NCBI RefSeq assembly: GCF_014851395.1
Contig: NW_024041150.1
Span: 30,010,305 to 30,074,304 of the forward strand
Reading direction: 5' to 3'
Length of the DNA: 64,000 bases
From: Micropterus salmoides
Lineage: Eukaryota; Chordata; Actinopteri; Centrarchiformes; Centrarchidae
The translations under genes were made by a program, and so were the position numbers. Below, one piece after another: positions 35,200 through 47,629 of the stretch. Under the pieces are notes generated by a model, which searched no databases, was not told the origin of the DNA, and saw only the letters and a list, made by a program, of their open reading frames with translations. Position 1 is the stretch's first letter; every line of letters starts with the position of its first letter.

Positions 35200-37560
35200 T
35201 ATATACTTACAGTTTTTCTGATTGTTTACACACATTTTCTGAAAGAATGCCTCATATTCTCAGAACTCTACACACAAATCAAAAAACACACAATGGGCAA
35301 AACCCCTCAATTCTCCTGCAAAATGAAACTTTACATTCAAAACAATGTTTTTTCTTCTCAAAATGGTATTTTGTTTTCAAATGACACACAAATCATATGA
35401 ATAGACATTCATAAGAACCAGTTGAACACTGATGTGCTCAATGTAAAACACTATGATGAATGGAAAACACTTCTTCTCCATTCATCATAATGACTTAGGC
35501 TTTTTTTTTTGTTCAGTGTTACACGTGTACACAAGTGTGTTGTAAAATATTTGAGAATATTGTTTTTATACTCAGAACACACAAATACACGGTAACAAAT
35601 ATATTTTATTTGTCCCACAAAAACAATGTACACAGTGTACATCCCATTCCCAACCCAACACAAAGTTGCACATACACTACATACAAAACAACAGAAGAAG
35701 AATTTACTGTACACAGTTACAGTATAAAAAAAACAACCTAAAAACCAAACTATGCTGCATCCTCTCTTCTGTTGCGGTCTGGCCACAGCACCTCATCCAC
35801 ATCACAAGCAATGTTTTCCCTGGCCAAGCAGCGCAGGAAATATCGCCTAGCATAGCGATTCCAGCCATGAAAAGCATCAGCTGCTGTATCTCCACAGCTT
35901 GGAGAAGAGGTATACGTGTTTGTGGATTTCGGTCACACACTTTCCATCTCCAGTCAGGAAAAAATTCCTCAATAGGATTGAGGAATGGAGAATATGGAGG
36001 GAGATAAACTAAAAAGCGTGGGTGGACAGTGAACCAGTTACGAACCAAAGCAGCCCTGTGGAATCTTACGTTGTCCCAAATGACAACGTACCTGAGCTAC
36101 TCTGGGCCGTCTACCTGATCTGGTGGAATGAGTGTGTTGTGTAGGGTGTCCAGGAATGTGATCAGATGGGCTGATGTGGGTAATCGCTGCACACATTGTG
36201 ATGTTCCCTCCGCGCTGGCCAGGGACTTCAACAATGGCACGCTGGCCGATGACATTCCTTCCCTTCTTTCATCTTTTGTGGTTGAACCCAACCTCATCAA
36301 TGAAGATGAACTGGTGCTCCACTGCAGCCACCTCTAGCTCAAGGACTCTGAAACACACATGACAATATCAGAAATAGACATGGAGTGGTCACTATTGTGA
36401 AGCACAATCATTATGATTACAATATTGAAATATGTATAATTTACTGTATACAGTTTTGAGTGTATGCATCAATTGTGGGACTCACTTGCACATAGTTATA
36501 TCGCAAATCTTTGACTCTTTCTGAATTGTGTTCAAATGGCACCCTGTAGACCTGCTTCATCCTGAGATGATTTCTGCGCAAGACACGGTCCAGTGTTGAT
36601 AAGCTTACCCTATCAATATTTTGAAATATGTCATTGTTTTCTATTATTTTTCTTTGTATTTGCTGTAATGTTATGGTGTTGTTTTCTAGGACCATGTTTA
36701 TGATTTCAGTTTCCTGTTCAGAAGACAGAAGACGTTCCCGACCACCTTGTGTTGGTAATCTTTCAGTTCTGCCAAACAAATAGTAAAATACTGTAAATAC
36801 AAAGTAGGTATACATTTCCTAAATACTTGAAACATACTTTACAGTATTTTTACAGTCCTACAGAACAGTCCACAGGCAATACTGTACTACTGTACTCATT
36901 GAGTACTGTATTGATACGCAGTACTGCAATTTGCTAGTGAGAGTAGATTTCTTACCTGTTCTCATTTCGGAAAGTCCGGATGATGGATGCTACAGTGTAC
37001 CTGCTCAGATTGGGCTGTACTCTTTGCCCAGCCTCCCTCATTGTTAGACCATGGTTGACCACATGATCAACCAAAGTGGCTCGTATCTCATCAGAGATTA
37101 CGGTCCTTGGCCTTCCTTGTCCTCGTCCTCGTCCCCGTCCTCGTCCTCGTCCTCGTCCTCTTCCTCCTCTGGCTCTGCCTCTGTTTCCAATGTTGGTTGC
37201 CTGTGTGAGAGAGAACATCAGATTTCCTCCTGTTTTGAACAGCTTTTTCTACCAGCAGCTATGTTGTACGACACACGGAGCTAGATGGAGCCGGTGTAGG
37301 TACCAGATGTGATCGGGTGGTCAGAACTGCACGGGGGCCTGGGCCTGCAGGTAACGTCACATAACGTGATTGGCTGTATATTTGTATGATGTGGCAGAAG
37401 GTGATCAGCTGTACGTCGGAGTGTTTACATCCATAGTTATATGTATACATTTTATTGTTTATTCAAAAATATGATACTGCCATTCATAAAATATAGCTGT
37501 GCAATTCCAACATTGTTTTCTGCTTAATATGATATGAAAAGTGCAAAGTGACTGTTCTAT
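35200..37560 (-). mobile_element. IS630/Tc1-mariner-type transposon (fish), degenerate
   Basis: The minus strand carries an RG-rich N-terminus with a helix-turn-helix region, a second DNA-binding region and a DDE catalytic end. The lower-coordinate end resembles the copy at 46520-46700. Exact termini are not resolved. It lies 1.3-3.6 kb upstream of gene C. Confidence 0.6.
35760..37218 (-). pseudogene. IS630-like transposase, exons and breaks
   Basis: Minus-strand pieces: 37218-36956 (RGRGRG tract, then REAGQRVQPNLSRYTVASII), spliced at a good donor to 36768-36486 (ERLLSSEQETEIINMVLEN, RVLRRNHLRMKQVYRVPFE), then 36350-35760 with EHQFIFIDEVGF and YLPPYSPFLNPIEEFFPDW, the second and third catalytic regions. 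Frame changes within the last part, and loss of sequence between its two halves, show inactivation. Confidence 0.72.
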
Positions 37561-38735
37561 TTTTAGCAGGGACTATGTACAAGACGCAAGTTAAATTGCC
37601 TTGCCTGAGCAAAGGAAGTGGTTGTACTTCTGTGAGCTTTGTGAAAAGGGGAAGGAAGGAGGAGTGGATTATTCTTAGAAACATTATTTGTTATGTTATG
37701 GTGTTGTTTTCTAGGACCATGTTTATGATTTCAGTTTCCTGTTCAGAAGACAGAAGACGTTCCCGACCACCTTGTGTTGGTAATCTTTCAGTTCTGCCAA
37801 ACAAATAGTAAAATACTGTAAATACAAAGTGGGTATACATTTCCTAAATACTTGAAACATACTTTACAGTATTTTTACAGTCCTACAGAACAGTCCACAG
37901 GCAATACTGTACTAATGTACTCATTGAGTACTGTATTGATATGCATTACTGCATTTTGCTAGTGAGAGTAGATTTCTTACCTGTTCTCATTTCGGAAAGT
38001 CCGGATGATGGATGCTACAGTGTACCTGCTCAGATTGGGCTGTACTCTTTGCCCAGCCTCCCTCATTGTTAGACCATGGTTGACCACATGATCAACCAAA
38101 GTGGCTCGTATCTCATCAGAGATTACGGTCCTTGGCCTTCCTTGTCCTCGTCCTCGTCCCCGTCCTCGTTGTCGTCCTCGTCCTCGTCCTCTTCCTCCTC
38201 TGGCTCTGCCTCTGTTTCCAATGTTGGTTGCCTGTGTGAGAGAGAACATCAGATTTCCTCCTGTTTTGAACACTCTATTTTGAACAGCTTTTTCTACCAG
38301 CAGCTATGTTGTACGACACACGGAGCTAGATGGAGCCGGTGTAGGTACCAGATGTGATCGGGTGGTCAGAACTGCACGGGGGCCTGGGCCTGCTGGTAAC
38401 GTCACATAACGTGATTGGCTGTATATTTGTATGATGTGGCAGAAGGTGATCAGCTGTACGTCGGAGTGTTTACATCCATAGTTTATATATACATTTTATT
38501 GTTTATTCAAAAATATGATACTGCCATTCATAAAATATAGCTGTGCAATTCCAACATTGTTTTCTGTTTAATATGATATGAAAAGTGCAAAGTGACTGTT
38601 CTATTTTTAGCAGGGGCTATGTACAAGACTCAAGTTAAATTGTCTTGCCTGAGCAGGAAGTGGTTGTACTTCTGTGAGCTTTGTGAAAAGGGGAAGGAAG
38701 GAGGAGTGGATTATTCTTAGAAAAATTATTTGTTG
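36670..38735. repeat. Tandem duplication of about 1.03 kb upstream of gene C
   Basis: Copy 1 (36670-37694) and copy 2 (37695 to about 38735) differ by few substitutions and small indels, for example 14 extra bases near 38270 and an extra CCTCG unit near 38170. The unit joins the transposase N-terminus to non-transposon sequence containing the GGGGAAGGAAGG box. Confidence 0.88.
38686..38700 (+). promoter_or_regulatory. Candidate PU.1/ETS box upstream of gene C
   Basis: AAAAGGGGAAGGAAG, preceded at 38654 by CAGGAAGTGG, an ETS core. A second set of both sites exists about 1 kb further upstream because of the tandem duplication (37612-37665). Motif-based only. Confidence 0.4.
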
Positions 38736-38856
38736 TCAGCCTGTGAGATCATATTGATATGAGCTGTAACTTCTTTACTGGCACAGCTTCCTCTTAGTCT
38801 TCCTCATAATGTATGCTTTCAAGCTTTAAAGTGGTGTTTCAGTTTTGGATGTGAAG

Positions 38857-39368
38857 ATGGGACATACTTTGTTCTGTGTGCTGGGGTTATTCTGTGAGTA
38901 CATCACTGACTTACTCTTTTCGTGCTTACTAAAAACACTTTATGTTGCATTCACAGCATCACGGGTTGTCTAGAAACTGTAGGTTTCTTTTTAATGTGCC
39001 AGGGGAAAGTTGTGACACTGTTGTTTCGTCAGCAATGATGATTTAATACTGTATTTATAAGATGAGATAAACCTTTATTGATCTCCAGCGGGCAAATTTG
39101 GTTACTCTAGCTTACTATAGACCTACACATATTTTAAATATTGTCTTGTCTTTTTGTTTCTTGGCTGGTGACTGACTTTAAAGTGGAAGACTGTGTTGTG
39201 ATAATGTTGATTGAGATTTGATATTAGACATTATCTAACCACAGTTGTTTTTTGTTTTAAATGACTTTGTTTATTCTCATTTTGACAGTTTGAGTGTGAA
39301 AATATCTGATGAAATATCAATCTTTATTTTAGTGCTGAATACACTCCTCCACTCTGGACATGCTGAAG
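38857..39368 (+). CDS. Gene C signal peptide, two exons
   Basis: 37-bp and 36-bp exons give MGHTLFCVLGLF then LLNTLLHSGHAE, parallel to gene B. Cleavage is likely after the GHA region. Confidence 0.82.
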
Positions 39369-42300
39369 GTGATTGCACAATCTCCCTTTTTCTGCATCAC
39401 TCTGAATCACATCATCTGTCTTTATTCATTTATTATCAACATGTGCATCATTTTAGTGCATTTGTATCAACAAAAAGGAGAATATGACTATAAAGTGCTT
39501 GAGAGTGTTAACTTTCATATTCCAGCAACGTAGCAAACACACAGGCTAGTGAGTATAGATCTGCTTTTAAATTATGTGGAAATGTACTTATTTAGCAAAC
39601 ATATAAATTATTATTAAGTGAGACTTTTTCTAAACTCAGTGTTAATTGTGGTAGTGATTATGATTTCATACTTTGAAAACATTACATTTAGCAGTGGTTT
39701 ATTGCCACCCATTTTGCTCATGATAACTAGTCTGGCTAAGTTAAAAAAGGAACTAAACTCTATCACGCAGATAATGATGTAAACCAGGAGGGTAAATGGA
39801 CATGAAGAATGCATTTAATGTTTCGAGGTAAATGTGTTAAATGTGCAGGATCCAAACTGCACTCAATCCATAAACAAGAAAAGAGTTTTAATTCTGGGAT
39901 ATCTATTTCCAGCAAATAAAACCAAACCTGTCCTCACTGTGTCTCCATCCTGGCTGAGTCCTGGAGCCTCAGTAACTCTGAACTGCAGTGTTAAAGATCC
40001 ATCTGCAGGATGGAGGTTCTTCTGGTATAAAGCTGTTCCCAAACTATCAGGCAACTACTACGACCAAGAGCTGCTACCTGGCAGAAGCAACGGGACTGAA
40101 CAGGATTCCTTCATTGTTCGTGAACAGACACACACAGCAGGATATAAGTGCAGAGCTGGAAGAGGAGATCCAGTGAACTACACTAATTATAGTAACACTA
40201 TGTTTGTCTGGTCTAAAGGTCAGTGTGTTAGTGCCTTTCTTTCTTCCTTTTCTTTCCTCTATTCTGCCCCCACAATTAGTCATGTAGCTACCTAGCGAAG
40301 GAGTAGGTTACAGAGTATAGCAGAGGCATACGTCATCATCATTCATCAACAGTGTTTGGGTTACTCTCACTGCTGGAAAGGAAAAACAAAAGTTCTGCAC
40401 TGCAGGTTTAAAAGACACTGATTTGTGGTCAGACAGGCACATGGACAGGTGGCAAATGTGGCGCCTGCAACAAATAAACAGGCATGTAAAGAGACAAGAT
40501 ATGGGTACAACTAGGAGATTAAAATAACTGATAGTTAAAAGGAAAACTATGTGTTAAAAGATGGAGAGCAACCACTGTAATTAATATTAAGACAGTCAAA
40601 AGATGATTTCCACTGTGCTGCTGTTAATGTCATGATATCTCTGTGTTTGTTTTGACACCTCATTAGTTCTTTTTCAGATTTTCATCCAGCAACAGTCAGA
40701 GTGAGTCCTGACAGAGAGCAGCACTTTTCCTCTGAGCCTGTCTCACTGAGCTGTGAGGGAAACTCTTCTAAGTGGAGAGTGAGGAGGTTCACTAAAGCCG
40801 GCCATCTGTCAAACTGTTCTAAGTGGGGAACAATGACTGGATCCACATGCAACATCAACGAACTTCCAAACAAAACTGCAGTGTACTGGTGTGAGTCTGA
40901 ATCAGCTCAATTCAGTAACGCGGTCAACATCACCGTACAAAGTAATTGCTTTTTTGTTTTAATTCTTCTTATTTCACAATTACATAATTTAACATCTTAT
41001 ATTCAGATTTTATAGGTGATTATATTTTTTGGTTATATTATATAACCAATGCAGTGAAACGTTAAGGAGAGACATGGAACCCGCCATGAAATCAGTTTTT
41101 CTGCCCTTCACAGTGTTTATTATTAGACCTCTTATTATCAAAGAATTAGGACATATTGATCCTCAATGGCATTTGTGTAAAATTAACCAATTAAATTTTG
41201 GGTATGTGATTCTAATCCAATACAAGTCTTTTTGTCAAATTCAACAAATATCTCCTCACGGTCCACTAGCTGTCGGTTCTATGTGTGTGCTGAAAAACAA
41301 CCTGGTGTTTGTACCCAGCCCAGGTTCTGTAAATGGGAAACAAATAAAATGACTTGGACCGAGCCACACAAGACTTTTCCAGCTGTTCCAGCCATGATTT
41401 CTGAACTGCCCACGGACATTCAACTTACTCTCTAGTACACCAACATAGCTGTTGGTGTGATGTTAGCTGTATCTGTCTGGAGTTATTGTGCTGGCTCTGG
41501 GACTGCCTCGTCCTCTGTGCACGTTAGCTTCATAGCAGCAGTTGTAGCGACAGTTTGCTAACCCACAACTAAGCTAACATTAGTTACATTACTTGCTTTG
41601 TAATGGTTCGCTCTATTGCATGGATGTGTCATGGTGTTGGATTTCTCCAGAATTGCACACCAAATAATAAAGAGCAATTGCTGCTTATTTGTAAATATCT
41701 GAAATGATGAATTAATATTGCAATTTTACCTGATCTGATCAGAGCATCAGTTGCAACTTCATTAATTGACGCCACAGTGACTATAAACCTCCATCACCTT
41801 TGGTTATGTAAGAGTAACAGCAGAAGTGTATGAGCGATGAAAAGGTTTGCAACGACTTGATATTATTTGACTGTTTCACAGATAAAGATGGTGAATCCTG
41901 TCCATCCTGTGACTGAGGGACAGTCTGTTGGTCTTGGCTGCAAACTGAGGACAGGGACATCAGATTCTAATATATTTTTCTACCGAAATGGATGTCTCAT
42001 CCAAAATGACAGGAGAGGGGCTGAATATTGCTGCAGTGTCAAAGTCAGACGAAGGCTTAGTGGAAATACTCAGGAAATGTGTCACCACATCTGTTTCTTT
42101 AAAACTTCCTTTTTCAGAAGCTATGTCACAATCTGAGATAAAAAGAGGTTGTCAAATACTTACTTAATACAAATACTCTAATTAGAAAACTAAAACAGGA
42201 GGTTCTAATGTACTGTGAATGTCTAATATCACACAGTCTAACAATAATTACGTATGTGCGCAGGTATGTACAATAAGTGTTAATTGTGTACTGCACTTGC

Positions 42301-44810
42301 ATGGATGTACATTTGGACATTTGATTTGAACATTCATTTATGAACAATTTATACTATATATACTATGTGTATACTGTGTGTAAGCATGTGTGCTCTTAAG
42401 TATACACTTGTATAGTTATGTGTACATGTATGTTTTTTATTATTATTATTTATTTGTGAACTATAAGGTGTTAATGTATGTGTACGCACATGTGTATAGT
42501 GTGTGTAGTTTTTTTTTCCTTCCACATATAATTTCTGCAACTGGTCTGTTTTTGAACATGTGGCCCACTTGATCCTGGATGTGGGTTCACTTGTGAAGTC
42601 TTTTACATGGTTTCTTCTAATTTAGATTTACTAACTTGTGACCTCTTTTGTTTGTGAAAGCACTCAACTACAAATAACATTTATTAATACTTACCTTTTA
42701 TTAGGACCTGAAGACTCTTCATTTCTTCTGCAGTTGATTGTTGGGCCAGTTTGTGGAAGTTTACTGATTATTCTCCTGCTGCTGTTGTGTTGCTACAGAA
42801 AGTCAAAGGGTGAGACCTTTTCCTGCTGATACTTGATGGTTTATAATCTGACTATTCAAAGTCATTATTGAATTCAGTGCCAAAACAAAATAATGTAACA
42901 ACATTTTATTTTTGTTTTACAGATTCAAATTTTGCCAGGTGGGTAGACTTCTCTTCTCTCTTAGGCACTAAATGTTCCTTATTCAATTTACTGAATTTAC
43001 TATATTTTATATATATTGTTTTATATATATATGTTTTATTTTATTATATTTTAGGACCCCACAGAGAACCAATCCGGGCTCTGCTCCAGATCAAGTGGTT
43101 TACCAGAATGAAACTACAGTGCACTCCTCTCATCTGCATGGTCAGCCTTAAAAATGATCCAGATCCATTTATCATTTCATGTTTATGACATTATCATATC
43201 ACAACACTTGCTTTCTGGTAGGCTTATTTTCAAGACTTAAACCAAATGAACTTTTCAGTTAGTCAATTGGAATATAATAAACTCATCTACTACAACCAGA
43301 AAAGATCAGAACTGAAAATTGGTTATAGTCATTGTTTACATTGTCTCTAGCTGAAATTATGTTAAACTATGAGACAGAGAGTATCATTAATTTATGGTAT
43401 AAAATACATTTAATGCAATTTGAGTTACACCTTTGACATTACCCAATTCAAATAACTCAAAGAGTCTAAACATCAATGTCTTTTGCCCATATTTATATCT
43501 TTAAGACAATCTTACAATATATTTGAGTATATTCATCAGAAAAGAAGCAGCTTAGTTTGTATCCTAAAGTTGAAATGATCAATTTTACCGTGACTTGATT
43601 TTCAGGTGATGCTTGTCTCTCTGAATCAATCAGAGGCTCAGAAAATGCTGAAAATGGTAGGTACATTTTTTTATTTATTTACACACAGAAGAATATTAGA
43701 AAAGAGTTGACAATCCTGTAAGTTAAGAACATGTATATTTCAGATGCAGATGAATCCAGCTATGTCACATACTCGTTGATTCAGCTTAAACACAGTAGTA
43801 ATAAAGGTGAGTATACAAACAATAAATATTATAGTCAAAATATTCATCAGGCCAGTGATTTCTAAATAAAAGACAGTATTAACTCATCTTTTGATGCATC
43901 TGCTCATCTTTACAGGGCAGCATAATGAACCAGAGGAGAGCTCCCTTTACTCGAATGTGAAGACAAGATCAGCTGCAGGTACAGTCACTTGCAACAGTTT
44001 GTCCAATAGTTTGTTTTGAAATATGCAAAATATTATTGAAAGTAACTCTAGTTCAAATCACTCTAATTTTACTTCCTGTTATATTTTTGTTTGTTTTTTA
44101 ATCTCTGGTCATGTTGTTGCAGACTAGCCTGTAAATGGAAATTCTGTTCTAGAGAAAAAAAAATACAAAATACTGTTGATTTTTGCTGTAAAATGATTGC
44201 TGTTGGTTTGTTGCTTGGGTTTGAGTTTGTTCTCTGACTCAAAAGATTTTAAATAATCTTAACAATGCACAAACATTTCTTATTTTTTTAATATTATATT
44301 TTTATTGATTCTAATTAAACTTGCTTAATTGATATCCCCTCTATTGTTGTAACCTGTAACTATTTTCCTCCTGTTGTATTATGCATGCATAGTCTTTATT
44401 ATGCATGTATACTGCAAATATGCATTTCTGACGAAAACAGTTTTCATGTATCATTAAATTCTATAAAGAAAAACACAATACTCTGCTGTGTGGTTGGTTT
44501 GACCTTTGGGCTTTGCAATACTGTCATTTAACCTTTACCTAGATAATCTGTCTGCAGTTCAATGTATATTAAATCTATTATTGTTAAACATTTAAACAAA
44601 TTAAACAAACAAACTAATCATCTCTCCGTTCATAGGAAGATCATCTCCTGCAGCAACAGAGGAAACTGTTTATTCAGAAGTCAAAATAGGAACGGCTCTT
44701 GGTAATAATGCTCCCATGTAATGTGCATGTTGTGATTTGTGTCTTTAAAGCGACTACATCTTAAATATCCTTTTATCTCTGCTTTTGCTGGTTTTCTTCC
44801 AGTTCCATAA
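38857..44810 (+). CDS. Gene C: compact FcRL/LITR-like receptor, complete
   Basis: Exons 38857-38893, 39333-39368 (split signal peptide), 39913-40218 (Ig beta), 40678-40941 (Ig gamma), 42705-42809 (TM), 42923-42938, 43055-43140, 43606-43656, 43744-43806, 43916-43978, 44636-44701 and 44803-44810. They total 1101 bp and read 366 codons plus TAA without interruption, all with AG/GT borders. The start ATG is the only one in frame, since an ATG just upstream meets TGA. Tail motifs are VTYSLI and SLYSNV (both ITIM consensus) and TVYSEV (ITSM), pointing to an inhibitory or dual-signalling receptor. The D1 and delta domains of its relatives are missing. Poly(A) signal AATAAA at 44949-44954. Confidence 0.86.
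39913..40218 (+). CDS. Gene C exon: Ig domain type beta
   Basis: 306 bp, phase 1-1. LTVSPSWLSPGASVTLNC, GWRFFWYKA, second cysteine in GYKCRA, sequons NGT and NYS. Spliced directly to the signal peptide, so it is the outermost domain here. Confidence 0.88.
40678..40941 (+). CDS. Gene C exon: Ig domain type gamma
   Basis: 264 bp, phase 1-1. SPDREQHFSSEPVSLSC, extra cysteines NCSKW and STCNI, second canonical cysteine in YWCESE. Confidence 0.88.
41882..42090 (+). pseudogene. Decayed Ig delta exon in gene C
   Basis: NPVHPVTEGQSV and LGCKLR are recognisable, but the acceptor leaves the wrong phase. A two-base deficit near 42015 shifts the frame and the second cysteine region is rearranged. No donor like GTGAGT follows. 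Skipping it keeps gene C in frame. Confidence 0.7.
42705..42809 (+). CDS. Gene C exon: transmembrane segment
   Basis: 105 bp, phase 1-1: EDSSFLLQLIVGPVCGSLL, leucine-rich core, then CCYRKSK. Confidence 0.88.
42923..44810 (+). CDS. Gene C cytoplasmic tail exons
   Basis: Seven exons. The 16-bp micro-exon is conserved. In 43055-43140 the tyrosine of the A/E YSSL/YSTL motif is replaced (VHSSHL), with a nearby VVYQNE. 43606-43656 reads CLSESI where relatives have a tyrosine. VTYSLI, SLYSNV and TVYSEV follow. The last exon encodes Val-Pro-stop. If 44701 is not spliced, the frame reads through to a stop after GNNAPM. Confidence 0.82.
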
Positions 44811-46515
44811 CGAGAATAGTATTACTTTTTCATGTGTAATGACCTTTTATTCCTTTAAAAATGGACTGATACTGTATGTACTTTATTTGTACCTGGATGT
44901 TATTTTGCCGTTTTGAAAGCTATGTCACATTTTATCATTTTATGCAGCAATAAAACTTTTTTCAGCAGCCAAATGTTGTGTCCTTTATTGCTTTTTAGTC
45001 ATTTTTATGTGATCTCCTCTGCACACTTTTGTGGCTCATAGCTACACAGCTGGGGAAAACAAATGGACAGACATAAAACCAGAAATGTCAAAACATTAAG
45101 TATTATAAGTAATCTGTTGTTCTGTTTTTGGAGTTTTTTCATTTTTGGAGTATACAGGAAATCAACCCTCTTTACTTTTTTTTAAATAGGCAATTATGCA
45201 ATTCTTCTGTCAGATGTTAACCAAACTGTAACTTTTAAATGATGATGCCAGTGAATAGTTGTTGTGGGTTTTTTTGGTTTCTGAGGTTTTATTCCTTTTT
45301 TCCTGTTGAAGATTTTTTTGGGTAGTTTTCCTAACTGAGTTTTAGCATTAAAATTAACTTATCCTTGGGGCATATTTTCCTGGCCACTAAATACAATCCT
45401 AGCAGCTATACCAAGTGCACTGATCAATGAGAAGAGAGCTGTCGTAAACGGGCGTGGCTGTGTTGGTATTTGGCTCTAGGGCTATTCAGTCAGGTGCCAT
45501 TTCAGAGTAAGCAGGGCGAATCTCTTCGACACCAGCTTAAACAGTCCTCAGTTATACCTAATAGGGTAATACCCATAGGCCTAGAGGATCGGACCCTTTA
45601 AGATGGAGAGCTGGTCCAGTACCTCCTGAACAGGGGTAACTCGGGATCTAACACGGTCTAAGGTAACAGAGTTTGTATGTTGTACAGATTGCAAAGCCCT
45701 CTGACGCAACGTTTTGATTCTGGAGCTGTTTCGTCACCTTCCACAATCCACAGGTTGACTTCCAGCAGAGAGCAGCTCATCAATTTCCTTTGTGCACTGC
45801 ATTGTTCTTCACCACACTCAAACACTGAGGTTTTTTTAATATGGTTTCTAACCGCTTTGAGTTTAATTGATCTCTTCATTTTTCAAGTGTGAACACATCT
45901 GCTTAGAATTGATGATGATGATGTAGTGTGGATTTGGGACAAAGTTGCTGCTTCATTGATGTTGTTAGGCTCATGTTTGGCAGAAATTAGGTTAGTATAA
46001 ATGGTAAATAAATGAATTTATTGAATGCTAACTACTACTAACTATTATGTTTACTATGGAGATTTATATTCATAAATGTACTGTACTGGTGTATGGATAT
46101 AACCACAGAGAGTGTAATTGATTTTAGCCATCGTCATCCTCATTCATTTAAACTGACTCCACCAGAGATAGTTGCATTTAAAACCACAATAATGTGTGCG
46201 GTTTTTATTTCATACTTGACGATGTGTACTGTAACTGACAGCATAACTAGATATTTTTATTTCATTGCTGTCTTTCTAAAGTAATTTGTTGTGTTGAAAG
46301 ATAAGATCTGGTGTCAATATGATGACACTGCCTAAAATATATCCAGCAACACATTCTGTAGGTGTGAAAAGGAAGTGAAAGTGAGTTTAATTATCTCAAA
46401 TTTACAAGCATTGTCACTGGCTTGTCTATTTGTAAACAGTATGTTTTGTATGTTTTATGATATTAACCAGTTAAGAACTGGTTACATTTTGGGCTGGTCC
46501 ACCATAAGCATCCAG
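44811..46515. other. Intergenic, nothing recognised
   Basis: After the gene C poly(A) site I find no exon, RNA gene or named element. 45420-45680 is more GC-rich than its surroundings but has no supportable frame. Confidence 0.4.
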
Positions 46516-46519
46516 TGTT

Positions 46520-47300
46520 TATTATTGGTTGGTTGTTTTACAGTTGTTGTTTTTTTTACTACTGCTTACACACGTTTTCAATACTTTGTCTCCCTTTTTC
46601 AAATGTACTCACAATTCTGCTCACATAAAATGCAAAATGCCTCAAATCTCCTTCAAAATGAAACACTGCATTAAAAATGACATAAAAACCAAAATGAAGC
46701 ACCTGCAGCAGATGGCAGTAAATTATTGGATTTACCATTTACACACTGTTGTTCTAAATCTAAAGCTCTTTTTCACATTTCCATACAATGTTCTAGTGTA
46801 AAAGTAATCTGCTAAGAGTGGTTGAAACATACACTGTAAACACCAATGCAATGTTAAAACAGCAAATATTTATTTGGCAAAACATTACAGTTGTAACAGT
46901 TGCACAGTGTTGTATCATCCTTTTATTGCCAAACAATAATTTTTATTTTACATTAACCATTACATTGTTGCAACCTGTTCTAATTTCTTTAGGTTCAAAT
47001 TACGGTCACCACTGTAAAGCAACTCAAATTGGGCTTGACTCTCAGTCCAGCTTCTCTCACTGTCAGCCTGTGGTTGATCACATGATAGGGGCGGCTGTGG
47101 CTCAGGAGGTAGAGCGGGTTGGCCATTAATCAGAAGTCGGCGGTTCAATCCCTGGCTCCTCCTGGTTGTGTCGAACTTGTCCTCGTTGTCGTCCCCTGCC
47201 TCTCCCTCCTTCTCCCCTTGCTCTCTGTCCATTGTTGGCATCCATTGTTCAAAACAGGTAATTTGACCTTTGACCTATGTATAGTTCTGCTGTATACTAC
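46520..47300 (-). mobile_element. Internally deleted second copy of the IS630-type element
   Basis: 46540-46690 parallels 35210-35360 (CTTACACACGTTTTC..., CCTCAAATCTCCT...AAATGAAAC). 47055-47085 parallels the helix-turn-helix coding region (CCTGTGGTTGATCACATGAT). 47170-47215 parallels the TCCTCGTCC tract. Most of the catalytic part is gone. Confidence 0.6.
47086..47166 (+). mobile_element. tRNA-derived SINE head
   Basis: GGCTGTGGCTCAGGAGGTAG resembles a pol III A box and GGTTCAATCCC a B box, spaced as in tRNA genes. The rest does not fold as a working tRNA. It sits inside the transposon copy. Confidence 0.65.
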
Positions 47301-47629
47301 TGCAGTTAGTGATCAGTTAAGCAGTTAGTGTTTGCACATGTGAGGAGTGGCTGTTTGATCTTGTGACTAAGTGTTGCATTTTCTTTGGTTGTGTTTGGAA
47401 AAGGAAAGCAGGTCACTTCCTTTTTGTGTCTTAGATAGAGAATTGTGTGTGGTGTTTTGATAAAAGTGTTTTATGCAGTTGAAAATCACTTTGAGTGAGA
47501 AGTTTTAACCATCATGTGACATGTAAAGATTTTGTGTGTAAGCAGTTGTAAAAGACTGTGAAGTGTCATCGAAAAAAGGCTGAGGTTTGGTGCCTATCTG
47601 CTATTTTCCATATTCTATCTTGACAAAAC

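Noticed and set aside
36952..37218. Arg-Gly-rich small protein resembling an RGG RNA-binding protein
   Set aside because: The RG tract is followed by a helix-turn-helix region and splices to further transposase exons, so it is the N-terminus of an IS630-type transposase. The copy at 37981-38273 is the tandem duplicate.
47086..47166. tRNA gene
   Set aside because: A and B box-like strings are present, but the arms do not pair into a cloverleaf. The segment matches the head of a SINE within a transposon.
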